From Sphaerolaimus hirsutus (taxonomy: Eukaryota > Nematoda > Chromadorea > Monhysterida > Sphaerolaimidae): a stretch of 64,000 bases of DNA. The stretch spans positions 14,325,504 through 14,389,503 of the forward strand of contig OZ038460.1 of NCBI GenBank assembly GCA_964036195.1, in the 5' to 3' direction. A model generated the notes under the pieces. The model had not been told where the DNA came from. It did no database searches and worked only from the letters and a program-made list of their open reading frames with translations. Within the stretch, counting starts at the first letter, position 1, and each line of letters begins with the position of its first letter. A program made the translations under genes and the position numbers. Shown piece by piece: positions 1 through 10,546 of the stretch.

Positions 1-1142
1 TTCCGTGATGCATCGATGATTAGAATGCTTATCAAATTGACTCACTGCCGAGGAGCAGCCAAAAACTCATTCACCATTTTGTCACATCATTCAAGAGCTC
101 GCACGCTTCACGGTCACACTTAATCACATCCGCCGCCCCAACTAAACCACTCACACACGCAGCAGCCGCTAGCGCGGCGCTTATCAGCCGGCGACGGGGA
201 GGGCAGCCCGCCGCCCGCACAATCGTCACCCACGAGCGGCGGCGTCAAAAAGGCGGCCACTATGCCGCGCGCCGCCAGAGATAGTGCGCAAGTGGCTGGT
301 CCGAAAACTAGGCCGGCCCTTGTGCGCATCCGGGACAGGGTCCGGCAGGCATGCACCATCCTGTAGGATTTGCCCGATGCCTTGTTTTGGGTGGGATTTG
401 TTTTTTTTGTACTTTTGAAATGGTGCCAAATATTTACCTAGGATGGTCTTGCTTGTGACCTAGTTTGTTGGTCTTACGGTGTTGGTTTTTTGTCTGGGTG
501 GAGTTTTGCGGCCTTCAAATGCGGGGTCGACTTCGAGTAACATGTGGAATATGCAGTTGGCGCTCGATCACATTAACTTGATTTAGCAGCACTTTTCGAT
601 CATTTTTTTATAACACTGTAGTACCGTATGATTTGAGGACGAGAGATATCGTTTTACTGTAAAACAAACGAAATTGATCCTGTTGTGTTAAACATCTGAA
701 AGTTTCAAAACCCAATAATCAGTTTCGAACACATATGAGTTCACCGGAATGACCCATTTTCGATCAATTGCGTCAACTGTACTTGACGGATTCTTTATTC
801 CGGCAAAAATAAATATGTCCAAAGCTAATTATACAGTTTCAAAAAAGCTGACCATAAACTGAAGGCACAATAAATTTTATGGTAAGGAACCTAGCATCAG
901 AGTATCAGACTGCCGGTGTACACACATACTTTTTTATTTTTCTACTCTCAAAATATGTACCAGTGCAAACTCAGCTGCTCATTTATATGAAATTACACTT
1001 CGGGTCAATTTTTGTTTGGGATGAAAACTGCTGCATATACAGCACCCACGGATATCGGATGCCAACCGAAAAAAACAATGTTGGTGAAATGTATTTTACT
1101 TGTTTGGGACGTTAAACAATTGTTTGTCACTTTGGATCGCAA
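1..1142. other. Intergenic, no gene recognised
   Basis: Positions 120-340 are GC- and CpG-rich compared with the AT-rich remainder and contain short overlapping open frames on the minus strand. None shows a recognisable motif or a convincing splice context. The rest is AT-rich with no recognised gene, RNA or repeat. The GC-rich block could be a first exon or promoter of a gene lying to the left, but nothing here confirms that. Confidence 0.4.
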
Positions 1143-1255
1143 GGGGGCACTCCCAGACCCTGTAAAATGTCAAATGCCATGGAAAGTGTCAAAATCATGG
1201 AAAATGGCAAACGTAAGATGTTACAGGGCTTTTTACAGGGTCTGGGATTGGCACC
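1143..1255 (-). mobile_element. Introner-like MITE, copy IE1 (intergenic)
   Basis: Short TIR element. The left end reads GGGGGCACTCCCAGACCC and the right end GGGTCTGGGATTGGCACC. On the minus strand it therefore starts GGTGCCA and ends GTGCCCCC, the same polarity as the copies acting as introns in the K2P genes. Inside are the family's motifs TGTAAAATGTCAAATG and AGTGTCAAAATCATGGAAA. It lies in no recognised gene, which shows that the family is mobile sequence and not merely intronic sequence. Confidence 0.8.
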
Positions 1256-1782
1256 TGTTCTGCATTTGCCACTTTTACGTCACGAGGAAGGTGTAGGTGT
1301 ATTGCCGCACCGCAAACTCAAAAAATGGCAATCTGAATTCGAACGTTCTTAATTACGCACGGTCGTAACTCTAAAGGTGGTTCGAACGATTTGAGTTACG
1401 ACAAGACGGAAAAACTACTGAAATTTTGTTCAGTTCGGACGATTTGAGATACGATCGTTTTTTATTTATGACTTTACAAAAAAAAACGTTCGAATTCATA
1501 TAGCCAATTTTGAGCGTGCGGTGCGCCATTGGAGCGCTACTTGCTAACTCGCACTGCATCATTTATTAGATATTAGCTGTTTTTTTGTTTGTACCGTAGT
1601 GTGCTCATGCTGAAAATCTAATCCAATATCATCTAATCAAATCCGATCAATTTATTCGATGCTATGCATTCATGTTTTAAGATTATAAAAGTTTCGTTGT
1701 TTTTCGATATTTCGTTGAAGCAAACTTCCTTGGATAATTTAGAGATTTCATAGTCATTTTTAACATTTAAACATTTAGTTAG
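1256..1782. other. Intergenic, nothing recognised
   Basis: AT-rich sequence. Two short similar pieces near 1350-1450 (TTCGAACGATTTGAGTTACGA and GTTCGGACGATTTGAGATACG-like) suggest an old direct repeat. No coding, RNA or TIR feature could be supported. Confidence 0.4.
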
Positions 1783-2208
1783 TGATGGAAAAATGCGCCA
1801 AGACTCCACAACGAGAACAAGCTGGTCGACAAAACATTTGCTCCTGTATCGCGCTGTTGGCCTTACACACTAGTTGACAACGACACCAAATGTAAACTGG
1901 TCCCGATCCCAATTCAAAGATTGCTGATGAGCTACATTACGCATTATATTGTATAGACATATACTTGTTTCCGCCCTTGTACATTGCACATCACCGCAAT
2001 AGTTTTAAACACTACAGCTTCATTTGCAACAAGATTAATCGCTTTCTCTTGTGAAGGTCCTTCGTCGGCTCGTCAGCTAGCTTTGAATTGGGATCTGAAC
2101 CAGTAGACATTTGGTGTCGTTGTCAACTAGTGTTTGTAGGGTCATTGCCAGGCTAGAAAAACACCCACGTGCCATGGCACAGTCTACAACAGCGCCCTTC
2201 CATCACTA
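1783..2208. mobile_element. TAGTGATGG-type MITE with inner palindrome
   Basis: The ends are AGTGATGGAAAAATGCGCC on the left and its approximate inverse, GCGCCCTTCCATCACTA, on the right. This is the TIR of the GGCGCC-rich family seen at 45502-45645. Inside is a long imperfect palindrome from about 1868 to 2134. Its arms contain CTAGTTGACAACGACACC and GGTGTCGTTGTCAACTAG, then CCCAATTCAAAG and CTTTGAATTGGG. It is probably one element nested in another. Confidence 0.6.
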
Positions 2209-2423
2209 AATTATCATCCATTCATACACACAAATAGCAGACGTGTTATAAATACTTGAATAGGGTACTCGACTAAATGTATTTCTTGTTCAATGGCCTG
2301 ACATCAATACTAGCCTCTTTGGACATTCTTATAGTAATTTAGCAAGCTGTTGTCATAATTCGAGGGGGCGGGCAATTGTGATTTGTGTCAAATTTTCAAT
2401 CTTGAATCACGAATGTGCCTACA

Positions 2424-2652
2424 CTCACTAGTTTTCACCGTGACTTCGGTGAAAACTGAAAATTTTCAAAATGCAGATTAATCAACACGGTTGAATTATT
2501 TAATTTTACTTAAATGTTAATTTAAACCAATGAAAGCTTAAATTTGAAAACTGAAACACATATACCTAGCATACAATAAGAGTAGGCTGAATGTCGCCAT
2601 GTGGCCATTTCAGTTTTCACAGAAGTCACGGTGAAAACTAGTGTGTGTAGAG
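2424..2652. mobile_element. Short TIR element
   Basis: Imperfect inverted ends: CACTAGTTTTCACCGTGACT on the left against AGTCACGGTGAAAACTAGTG on the right, enclosing about 190 bp of AT-rich sequence with no open frame. This is a MITE-like structure of unknown superfamily. Confidence 0.6.
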
Positions 2653-3182
2653 CCAATGTGTGGGTGCTCGGTGTCGAAGTCATTTTTGGGAGTCACGTTT
2701 AGTCAACTGAAGCTTTGTGAAGTCGTTTGTGGGTTCAGTATACGGTACATGCATTATTATACTTGTATTTATTCGTTATGGTAATTAGCACACATTTATG
2801 CATCTGGTGCTTGCTCGAAACATCATATTGCGGTAAAAAATGAAATAGAACAATGCTTTGTTCTGGTTGTTTGTTGTAAATCTTCACTACTTTTTAGTTA
2901 GAGTGGGTTTTGCTGTGTCCATCTTGAGGATTAACCTTCAAACCTTCTAAGTTCTTGAAAATGCAATAAAGATTACGCTGTTTATCAGGGCAGACGGGGT
3001 TGAGCAAAAGTTGAAAATAAAAAGTTTACATTTACATGTGAATTCCCGGGCGAGGTTTCAGTCACTTGAAAAAATGCAGACTCATATTTCTGGCGCTTTT
3101 TCTGATTTGGTGATAAAAGCTCTCCTCTAGCATATAGATCATTACATAAAATGGCCCCAAGTTGAATTTTTACGAATATATT
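2653..3182. other. Intergenic, nothing recognised
   Basis: AT-rich DNA. No coding potential, RNA gene or repeat end could be supported. Confidence 0.35.
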
Positions 3183-3559
3183 TACCGTAAATCCTCGAAT
3201 AACTCCTCCCTCGAATGACTCCCCCCTCGAATAACTAGCCCCTCTTGCGAGCATGAGGAAAAAATAAAACCCTTATGATCGATACTGCAAATGAGTCGTT
3301 TCACATTTTAAAAAAAAGATGAAGCCAGACAGGCCAAAAAAGCAATGGTCTCATTCATCTGCAGTGCAGCGTAGAAAAACACAAGAATGTTTAGCTTTGG
3401 CGGCAACCTCAATTCAACCTGTTAACACAACAAATCAATTGCAAACTTTCTTGAATATTCCTACGAAAAAATAACTCCCGCCTCGATTACCCCCCCCCCC
3501 CTCGAAAAATTCTGACGAAAAAATAACTCCCCCAGGGACTAATTCGAGGATTTACGGTA
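3183..3559. mobile_element. CCGTAAATCC-type MITE (TA target)
   Basis: The left end is TACCGTAAATCCTCGAATAA and the right end is the inverse, ATTCGAGGATTTACGGTA. Subterminal C-rich then G-poor pyrimidine runs (CTCCC/CCCCC) are typical of this family, which recurs at 12221, 17087, 27946, 33354, 34471, 36151, 52675, 53254 and 58020. The outer TA fits a TA target duplication (Tc1/mariner-like), which is an inference. Confidence 0.75.
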
Positions 3560-3581
3560 TATAAATATAAACACGATTTAT

Positions 3582-3900
3582 TTACGCCGGTTGCCTACCC
3601 ATCAGATTTGGTCACTGTAATAACGTGAGCAGTTTAAGGTAAATAGGAAGCAATTATCAAATTAGCACAGTGATGTGTCACTTCTATAGGGCGCCTAGCT
3701 GCGACAAAGTTAATGCGGTGAACGAAATTTGCACAATTTTGTCGTCGCACCGAGGAAAGTCGATTGTTCTCATTTTATGCACGGATATTCGGCGGTTAAT
3801 TGTGGCTCATTCGACAGGGCTTTATCAGAAAAAGCTGCAGTGTCCCAATTTTATGGCTGATGTTTTGTCGGATCACTCTACATCCAACTTCAACGACAGG
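3582..3900 (+). other. Probable 5' untranslated exon of K2P copy A
   Basis: This block is strongly conserved between units A and B (11163-11471) and ends in both at a good donor, CAACGACAG|GTAAAT. The next exon begins right after TTTTAG, one base before the ATG. An open frame of 77 codons exists in unit A, but the matching frame is stopped early in unit B, so I read the block as untranslated leader. The true 5' end and promoter are not determined. Confidence 0.45.
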
Positions 3901-4023
3901 TAAATATGAACTGTCCACTGAAATGATCTAGATCGCAAATCCCTATAGTTTGATTCGCTGCTTTTTTACGGCCAGTAATTGGCCTATTTTAACGGCCTAA
4001 ACGGAATCGCTCTAGATTTTAGA

Positions 4024-7000
4024 ATGTCTACCGCCGTTTATGACAGTTCCCATGTGCCAGCGCGCACTAGAACGCCGGGTGAAACCGGAAAACTTCTGAC
4101 CTACTACATTGACAAAATGTTTGGCCACAAAAGATGGTCGAGCGAGACTAATATGAGCCAAATTAGCATAGCCGCGGTAATTTTACAAAACATAAAAAGC
4201 TTCCGTTTCCATCAAAATGCATTTTCAAACAAAATCAGGCGATGACGACCACAAACGATACTGCAAATGGAGCCACGAATGGAACTGCAGCACCAGGGAC
4301 CACATTTCATTAGGCTGACAGGCTTTTTTTGCGGTAGCTCGATTCATTGCAGCTTCAATTTTAATTTGCTACGTCAAAGTGGCAGCATCGCGGTGAATCT
4401 CAAAAAAAAGATAATTTTCGCAATTTCGCGATCGACAGAAACTCGACTCATGGAAAAAGATACAATGATTCGGGTTGCCCGATAATTCCTGTCGGGCTAA
4501 TTAAATTTAGCACCAGGAAAAGATACAGAGCACGGCCTGCGTCACTATTGGACATTCGCAGTGAAATGGGGCAAGATCATTGGACAATCGATGCTCACTT
4601 ATTGCGGCCTGACCATCGCCGTGCTCATTTACGTGGTCGTCGGTGCATTTGTGTTCCAAGCGATTGAAGGTCCTCGGGGTCAGAAAATGAAAGATTTGGC
4701 GCACAATGAAAGTGTGCTCGTGCATCAGAAGGTGTGAGGATTGATCGCTATATTAGCTTTCATTTGGTGTGAAATTGAAATGTGATATTAAAATGTGAAA
4801 TTGAGATGTAAAAGGCGCCAAAGCAAAATAGCACCGGACAGGCGCCAGTGTCAGGCGCTTTTTTCTACGGCTATGGAAGTATAGCGCCAAAAGCCCAATG
4901 GCGCTTTTTTGAACCCCGGAACTAAGCGCCAATGGCTCAAGCTTCATGGCGCCTTCCACCTTGGCGCTGGCGCCATGGTGCTTTAACATCACTAACCCAA
5001 CACATAAAAAATTATACAAACCCTCAATAAAACCAAATGAAGCCTCCTCAAATCACACTAACCCTCCCGCAATCGTATCCAGTGGCAGTCGCTAGCAAAC
5101 AAGCTGTCCGCCTTCAGCTGCATGCCGAACTTCACTGGGCATGCGCAAGAAATCATAGATGAACACCTGGCTGAGCTACACGTTGCCATAGAACAATATG
5201 GCTACAAGGGACAGGCACCCGCCAGTGAGAACAAGGTGAATGGCGATTGGTCATTTGCCAGCTCGTTGCTGTTCACTGTCAGTGTGGTCACCACTATTGG
5301 TCGGTTGTCAGTTGAAAATGATTGTGGGTGGAATTGCGTGGTCCAATTATAGATTGCCAAATCTAACAGGTTACGGCAACGTTTCACCAATTACGTCAGT
5401 GGGGCGGATGGTGTTGATTGTGTACGCACTGATCGGCATTCCACTGATGCTCATGTTCCTGGCCAACATTGGCGACTTATTGGCCACGTTGTTCAGGACC
5501 GCATACAGTTTGTAGTTTTTCTATCTTGATGTTTGTGTTTAGGTATATTTTCAATAAATAGTTTGCAAAGTTGGTAGATATTTTCATTAATTCTAAATAG
5601 GTACTTATAAAAATCGTTCCAATCACACGATTTCCACTAATTTGTCAATTTACCCAATAACACTCACAATGGTGTCAAACCAGGCCAGGGATGCTGCTAC
5701 CTTTGCAACTGGCGACGCAAAAAGGAACTGGCTTTGGCGGAGGCGTACAAAAAGAAACACGGACAGTTTGCAACGGAGCAAGACAGGAAAAGGTTAATAA
5801 TTATAACTCATTTGCAATAAAAAGTGAATAGATATGAATATAGGTCAATAATTATTATTCACACAGTGAAATTTGATAAGCATTTGATAAAATAAGCATT
5901 TCATCATCTATTCAGCGCAATTTTATTACCGTCGACGCAGACCGAAACGCAGTCGCCGATCACGTCACCGGCGGTCGCGATCGCCCGGCGACGATGACGA
6001 CTACAGGGACAGGGACGGCGACTCCTATTACAGGGACAAGGAGAGAGACAGGTGCCACTCCCAACCCTGTAAAAAGCCCTGTAAAATGTTTAATGTCTTG
6101 CAAAGTGTCAAAAGTTATTTAAAATGCCCTTCAAAATGGCAAACGTACGTTTGCTATTTGGCAGGGCATTTTCCATGACTTATGACACTTTGAATGACAT
6201 TTGACATTTTACAGGGTTTTTACAGGGTCTGAGAGTGCCCCCAGGCCTCGCCGCAGTAGGCCGGCGCCCTCGCGCGGCAGACCCCGATCTGCCTGGGATA
6301 CCGGCTCAAATGGTGCAAGAGTGTAAAATTTTTAAAGTTTTGGAAAGTTAATGGAGACTTGCAGTTAACTGTCATTAACCAGTGGTCAACTGAAAAATAT
6401 ATTTGAAACGCGTTTTAATGAACAGAAAAAATGCGTTTTATGTACTGTACCCCTGTACTTATTTAAATAAGTATTTAAAGTATTTAAAGTAAATAAGTTG
6501 ACAAGTATTTAAATATACGTAATAATGAAAAACTACATACTTTTTGGGAGAAAACGTAAACGTATTTGTTCATTCTTGTGTTGACATTGAATATATATTT
6601 CCTAAATACTGTATCCTGTGTGGAAGGACCAGACCTTATCTTGGTTGTCCCTTATGTATGAGTAATTTTTTTCAATTGCTTGTATGTTGATCCGCTCTAC
6701 CCTTAAATTGAATTAAATTACTCGGTACTCTAGTATGTGTATTTTTCGAGTAAAATTAAATACATTTTCGCAACTGTGAAGCAACGCAGCACCAGTTGAC
6801 ATCACACCCTAAATACAACCCAGCACAGGCAGTCGAAAGGACCTGATAAGCGGTAACCCAGCCGACGACCCGCTGGGCAACGACGGGCAATTCTGCACCA
6901 TGGAAATGATTCTGGTGCCAGTCACAGACCCTGTAAAATGTCAAAAGTCATGCAAAGTGTCAAAAGTCATGGAAAATGCCCTGCAACTCGGTTGCCATTT

Positions 7001-9140
7001 TGCAGAGATTTTCCCATGACTTTTGACACGCTGCATGACATTTTACATTTTACAGGACATTTTACACGGTCTGGGACTGCCCCCAGGAGGAACCGCCGGT
7101 GGTGTACGTGCCCGTGTCGTTGACGCTCACCCTGATCGTGTCCTACATGATGATGGGTGCCATACTGTTCGCCGAGTGGAACGATTGGAGTTGGACGACC
7201 AGCGCATATTTTACATTTGTCACACTGTCTACTGTGGGTCGGTTTTGGCATCGATTTAATATTCGTGGGTAAAATTCATTTTTGGTGAATATCCACGCGT
7301 TTTTGACCCTTCACCCGAAATCGCGAGTGCGGAAGACGAACAGCCTTCAGAGGGGGGGGGGAGGGTTTTCATTAGTACAAAAGTGCATTCGTACAACAGT
7401 AGCTTTTGTACAACAAGAATGCTCATTACGACAAAACGTGCTTTCTTACAACACTAATCCCGATTGTACAACACCTGTCGCATTTGTACAACACATGTCG
7501 CTTTTGTACAATAAGTGTTGCTTTTGTACAACATAGTAAAGAATGCATCCATCATATAATGTCCTTATATTTCACATGCAACATACTATTTTGTCCACTT
7601 GGGTTTCCCGCACCTGTCAGAAAAAGACCAAATGAAAAGTGACATCAGTGCTTTAATCAAGCACAAAAAATTGAAGTGGCCAGATGTTGCAGTCATTATG
7701 ATTAGTTCAAGGTGTAATTTTCTGCAGCCTGATGCAGCCGTGCCTATGGCAACACAAACTGTATGGCTGCGCTGTGGTGCAGCACATGCAGCAGCTGGTA
7801 TGCATGCACCAGATAAATGTGCCAGCACCTACTGTACAGCATGATCTGTCTGGTGCTATTGGTGGTGTAATTAGGCTGGAAATATAGCATTTGTTTTAAA
7901 AATCATTCTGTCTGCCCTAATCTGCTGTTATCTTATATCTGCTAAATTTTATTACCTGTCATTTAATAGTGTTGTACTAAAGCAACATTTGTTGTATGAA
8001 TGCGACATGTGTTGTAAATACGAATGTGACACATGTTGTACAATCAGGATTACTGTTGTACGAAAGCACATTTTGTACTAATGAGCACTTTTGTTGTATA
8101 AAAGCTACTTTTGTACGAATGCACTTTTGTCCTAACGACGCACACTCTCGGAGGGAGTTGAAAGCATTGGTTACCTATGCACAAAAATAAAATTTTTAAA
8201 GAGAACGCGCTCAGCTGAAAACAACGACGTTTTGACATAACTGGACAAAAGTTTTGACATAGGTACATAAACTGGACCAAATAGTTGCAGCAGATCCGAA
8301 AACGGAGGCCAATGTCGGCCACTGAAGGCTTAGGCCCATTTTACAGTGCACTTGTGTGATGGCAATATATCTTACTTGGCACAGACCTTTTTGTGATGAC
8401 AAATCTATTTTTTAGCAGATTTTCACGAGTGCGACGACTGGTCGGCCTCGTTATTGGCGACAAGTAAAATACCAACGATTTTTTCCCCATTCTCACTGTG
8501 ACGACTAGATCAAATATTTCACTCCGGGCTCCGACAGTGGCAAAAAATTCAAAATGTCTATAACTCTTGAACAACAAGGAGAATTCATCTGAAATCTGTC
8601 ATGCATATACACCTATTTGGTATGTATACTTAACCACATTCACTCACGAATATGGAACTTTTCACTCGACTTATGGAACTTTTTCAAGTGTTGTCAGAGT
8701 CGTCACAAAAATGCAGTGCAAACGCTGTCTAAGGCGTCTTAATCGAAGATTACTCGAATCAGCAAGCCCCCAATCAATCAAAGTTCGTCACCCAAAAACA
8801 TGGCAGGCTTCGGCGACCTGGTGCCCGGCTGGTCGGAAGTGGACATCGGCTCCGAGCAGGACAGCAGCGGCAACGTGGAGCTGGGCGTGGGCGCCGCCTA
8901 CATCGTGGTCGGCCTGGCCATGCTGTCCATGAGCTTCAACCTCATGATGGAAGAGATCGTGCTCAAGGTCAGGCTGCTCGGCACCCAGTTGGGTAGGTTT
9001 ACAATGCGGCGCAGTGCAGTGCTTGTGGGCTTTGTTGGGGCAGTGTGCTCTGTTCACTGTGCAGTGCAATACACTCAGGCATAATCAAGGAGGAGGAGCC
9101 GGAGGAGGATGTTGCGCAGACGGATGCTTCCATTGTGTAG
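4024..9140 (+). CDS. Two-pore-domain potassium channel (TWK/KCNK type), copy A
   Basis: Spliced model, 12 exons: 4024-4176, 4239-4296, 4517-4731, 5083-5299, 5370-5507, 5684-5792, 5941-6051, 6245-6312, 6829-6914, 7087-7237, 8807-8992, 9079-9140. They sum to 1554 nt (517 aa). K2P channels are dimeric plasma-membrane background K+ channels. TM1 is near residues 100-122, and pore 1 has the filter TTIGYGN near 212-218, split by a phase-1 intron. TM2 has YALIGIPLMLMFLANIG, TM3 lies near 393-415, pore 2 has VGFGD near 435-439, and TM4 is SMSFNLMMEE. A cytosolic RS/D-rich linker (RRSRHRRSRSP) joins the halves. Sequons NES and NFT lie in the extracellular cap region. The ATG directly follows an acceptor. 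Two introns are introner-like elements absent from copy B. The exon 2/3 junction needs a GG-AG intron; all other introns are GT-AG. Exons 1-2 are the least certain. Confidence 0.85.
4297..4516 (+). mobile_element. CACCAG-type TIR element forming a non-canonical intron
   Basis: The segment is flanked by a direct repeat (CACCAGG at 4291-4297 and 4511-4517) and has inverted ends: ATTTCATTAGGCTGACAGG on the left against CCTGTCGGGCTAATTAAAT on the right. Removing it exactly restores the reading frame from GTAAP to GKDTEHG. Whichever phase of the direct repeat is chosen, no GT-AG pair results; the best is GG-AG. The first GT donors lie beyond stop codons in all frames of exon 2. A relative lies at 33861-33978 in an FRMD intron. 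Confidence 0.6.
4796..4995. mobile_element. GGCGCC/CATGGCGC-rich MITE in K2P-A intron
   Basis: Dense GCGCCA, TGGCGC and GCCATGG motifs, ending in the inverse of TAGTGATG (ACATCACTAA near 4985-4994). The left terminus is eroded. Same family as 45502-45645. Unit B has a corresponding copy at about 14780-14942, so the insertion predates the duplication. Confidence 0.55.
6052..6244 (+). mobile_element. Introner-like element IE2, a complete intron of K2P-A
   Basis: This 193-bp element interrupts an exon that is continuous in copy B. The left junction is GAGACAG|GTGCCACTCCC and the right is GAGAGTGCCCCCAG|GCCTCG. Copy B reads straight through (GGGACAGGCCGCGC near 17560-17575). Inverted ends (TGTAAAATG ... 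CATTTTACAGGG) and an inner palindrome centred on AAATGGCAAACGTACGTTTG mark it as a MITE. It carries its own GT donor. The acceptor CAG equals the CAG left of the element, so it may be a 3-bp target duplication. The intron is phase 2. Confidence 0.88.
6915..7086 (+). mobile_element. Introner-like element IE3, a complete intron of K2P-A
   Basis: This 172-bp element of the same family lies in the exon preceding TM3. The junctions are ATTCTG|GTGCCAGTC and GACTGCCCCCAG|GAGGAACC. Copy B has the uninterrupted codons ATTCTGGAGGAGCCG at 18452-18466. The left target triplet is CTG and the right one CAG. If CTG was duplicated, a T-to-A change on the right made the AG acceptor. The intron is phase 0. The left half carries TGTAAAATGTCAAAAG and the right half the inverse (TGACATTTTACATTTTACAG). 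Confidence 0.88.
7372..8135. mobile_element. TIR element in K2P-A intron (pore 2)
   Basis: The ends are TTAGTACAAAAGTGCATTCG and the inverse, CGAATGCACTTTTGTCCTAA. Subterminal regions are built from repeated TGTACAAC/GTTGTAC motifs on both sides. The core (about 7600-7900) has no transposase-like frame. Unit B lacks it, so it inserted after the duplication or was lost from B. Confidence 0.65.
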
Positions 9141-10056
9141 ACAACGTGTGATATGTTTATGAAGACACTTTATAGCTGTGATTATGATGTAATATTTGTT
9201 GCAAAAATCTCGCCAAACGTAAAATTTTTGTAATTTTTGCGACGACTTCAGCGTACATTGGTGTTCCAAATATTACAGCTATTGAGATGAAATGGAAATA
9301 TGTAACGTAAAAAATAATTTTACGTTCCATCAATTTTACATCGGCCATTGCATGCAATGACTTGAACGTAAATTCGATGGAACCCGGGATAAAATTCTAA
9401 TTCACGTTGCATTTTACATTTGATCTACTGTAGGTAAATAAAGTTGAACACCAATATTCGTAAAGTGTTCGCAAAAATGACAGTAACCTCAGCTTGGCGA
9501 AATTTTTGCGACAATCACAATTTTACACAACACGATCAAGCTGTAATTATACGTTTACCAGGAACAAAATGTTTTACTCCGACTGATATTTTCTGGCCAA
9601 CCAGATTCAATTAATGAGCAATTATACATCGCCTAATGGTTCGAATTGGCAGTTTATCAAAAGAACATTAAGTGGGGTGGGGTGCCTTATAATCTCTCAC
9701 TGTATGGATCGAGTTGCCGGAAGTAAACCCACTGGGCAGATTGAATTTTAAACTCCAGATTGGAAAATTATCGATCACGTGAATTATTTAATACTTATGT
9801 GGAGAATTGAGGCGATGGGCGCATTAGTGAGTGGAATTTCATTTGCGTAGCAAAATGGCAGCGATAAAAAAATGAGAAATAAATATTACGTGGCAATCAA
9901 GGATTATTATACAACAGACAAGATAAACAGGGAAAAATTACCCGCAGCAATGTGAGATTTCTGGCAAGAGATGCTCCTCACTTTATGCAAAAAAACTGAA
10001 ATGTGGGTGTGAGAAATTGCATTGTTAGAGGAATCAAGATGCAAATTTGAATTTGA
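9141..10056. other. K2P-A 3' flank, duplicated non-coding DNA
   Basis: This stretch follows the K2P-A stop and aligns with 19448-20268 of unit B (shared motifs such as AAAATTTCGCCAAACGTAAAA and GATTTCTGGCAAGAGATGCTC). No gene was recognised. It probably includes the K2P 3' UTR. I could not assign a polyadenylation site. Confidence 0.5.
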
Positions 10057-10468
10057 CCCCGTTTACACGGATTTTTTGTGACGACTCGACAACAATAAAA
10101 CGTTCAATAAATTGAGTAAGAAGGTTCCATATTCATGATAAAAAGTGGTCAACTTTACTATCTACCTAGGCGAATATGCATGCAAAACTGCAGAATTGTG
10201 CTTGTTATGCACAGTTATATACATTCGGAAACATTTTGCTATTGTCGCAGGCTGTCGGAAGTTGTCCGACAACTGTCCGACAACTGCAAAAGTTTTCAAA
10301 CGCCTTTAACTCTTGAGGTACAAGCACGATTGTGCAATTTGACATGCATGTTTGCCTAGGTAGGGTGTATAATTGACCACTTTTTGTCATAAATATGGAA
10401 CCTTTTTACTCAAATTTTTGAACTTCTTAGTGTTGTCGAATCGTCACAAAAAATCCGTATAAACGGGG
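10057..10468. mobile_element. TIR element specific to unit A
   Basis: The ends are CCCCGTTTACACGGATTTTT and the inverse, AAAAATCCGTATAAACGGGG. The next inner layer is also inverted (TTGTGACGACTCGACAA against TTGTCGAATCGTCACAA), and the interior has inverted TAGGCGAATATGCATGCA / TGCATGTTTGCCTA segments. Unit B lacks it at the matching place. Confidence 0.7.
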
Positions 10469-10546
10469 CCTTAAGTAAAAAATGGCGAAAGTTGTAAATA
10501 CAAAAGGTGACAATCTCGTATTCAAAACTCGAACCTGCGAAAACGC

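Noticed and set aside
120-359. GC-rich minus-strand open frame at the window start
   Set aside because: No recognisable domain, no splice partners, and GC-rich DNA gives long chance frames.
3670-3903. 77-codon open frame in the conserved leader block of K2P-A
   Set aside because: The matching frame in unit B (from 11241) is stopped early despite high nucleotide similarity, and the block ends at a donor followed by a non-coding acceptor just before the ATG. Leader exon is the better reading.
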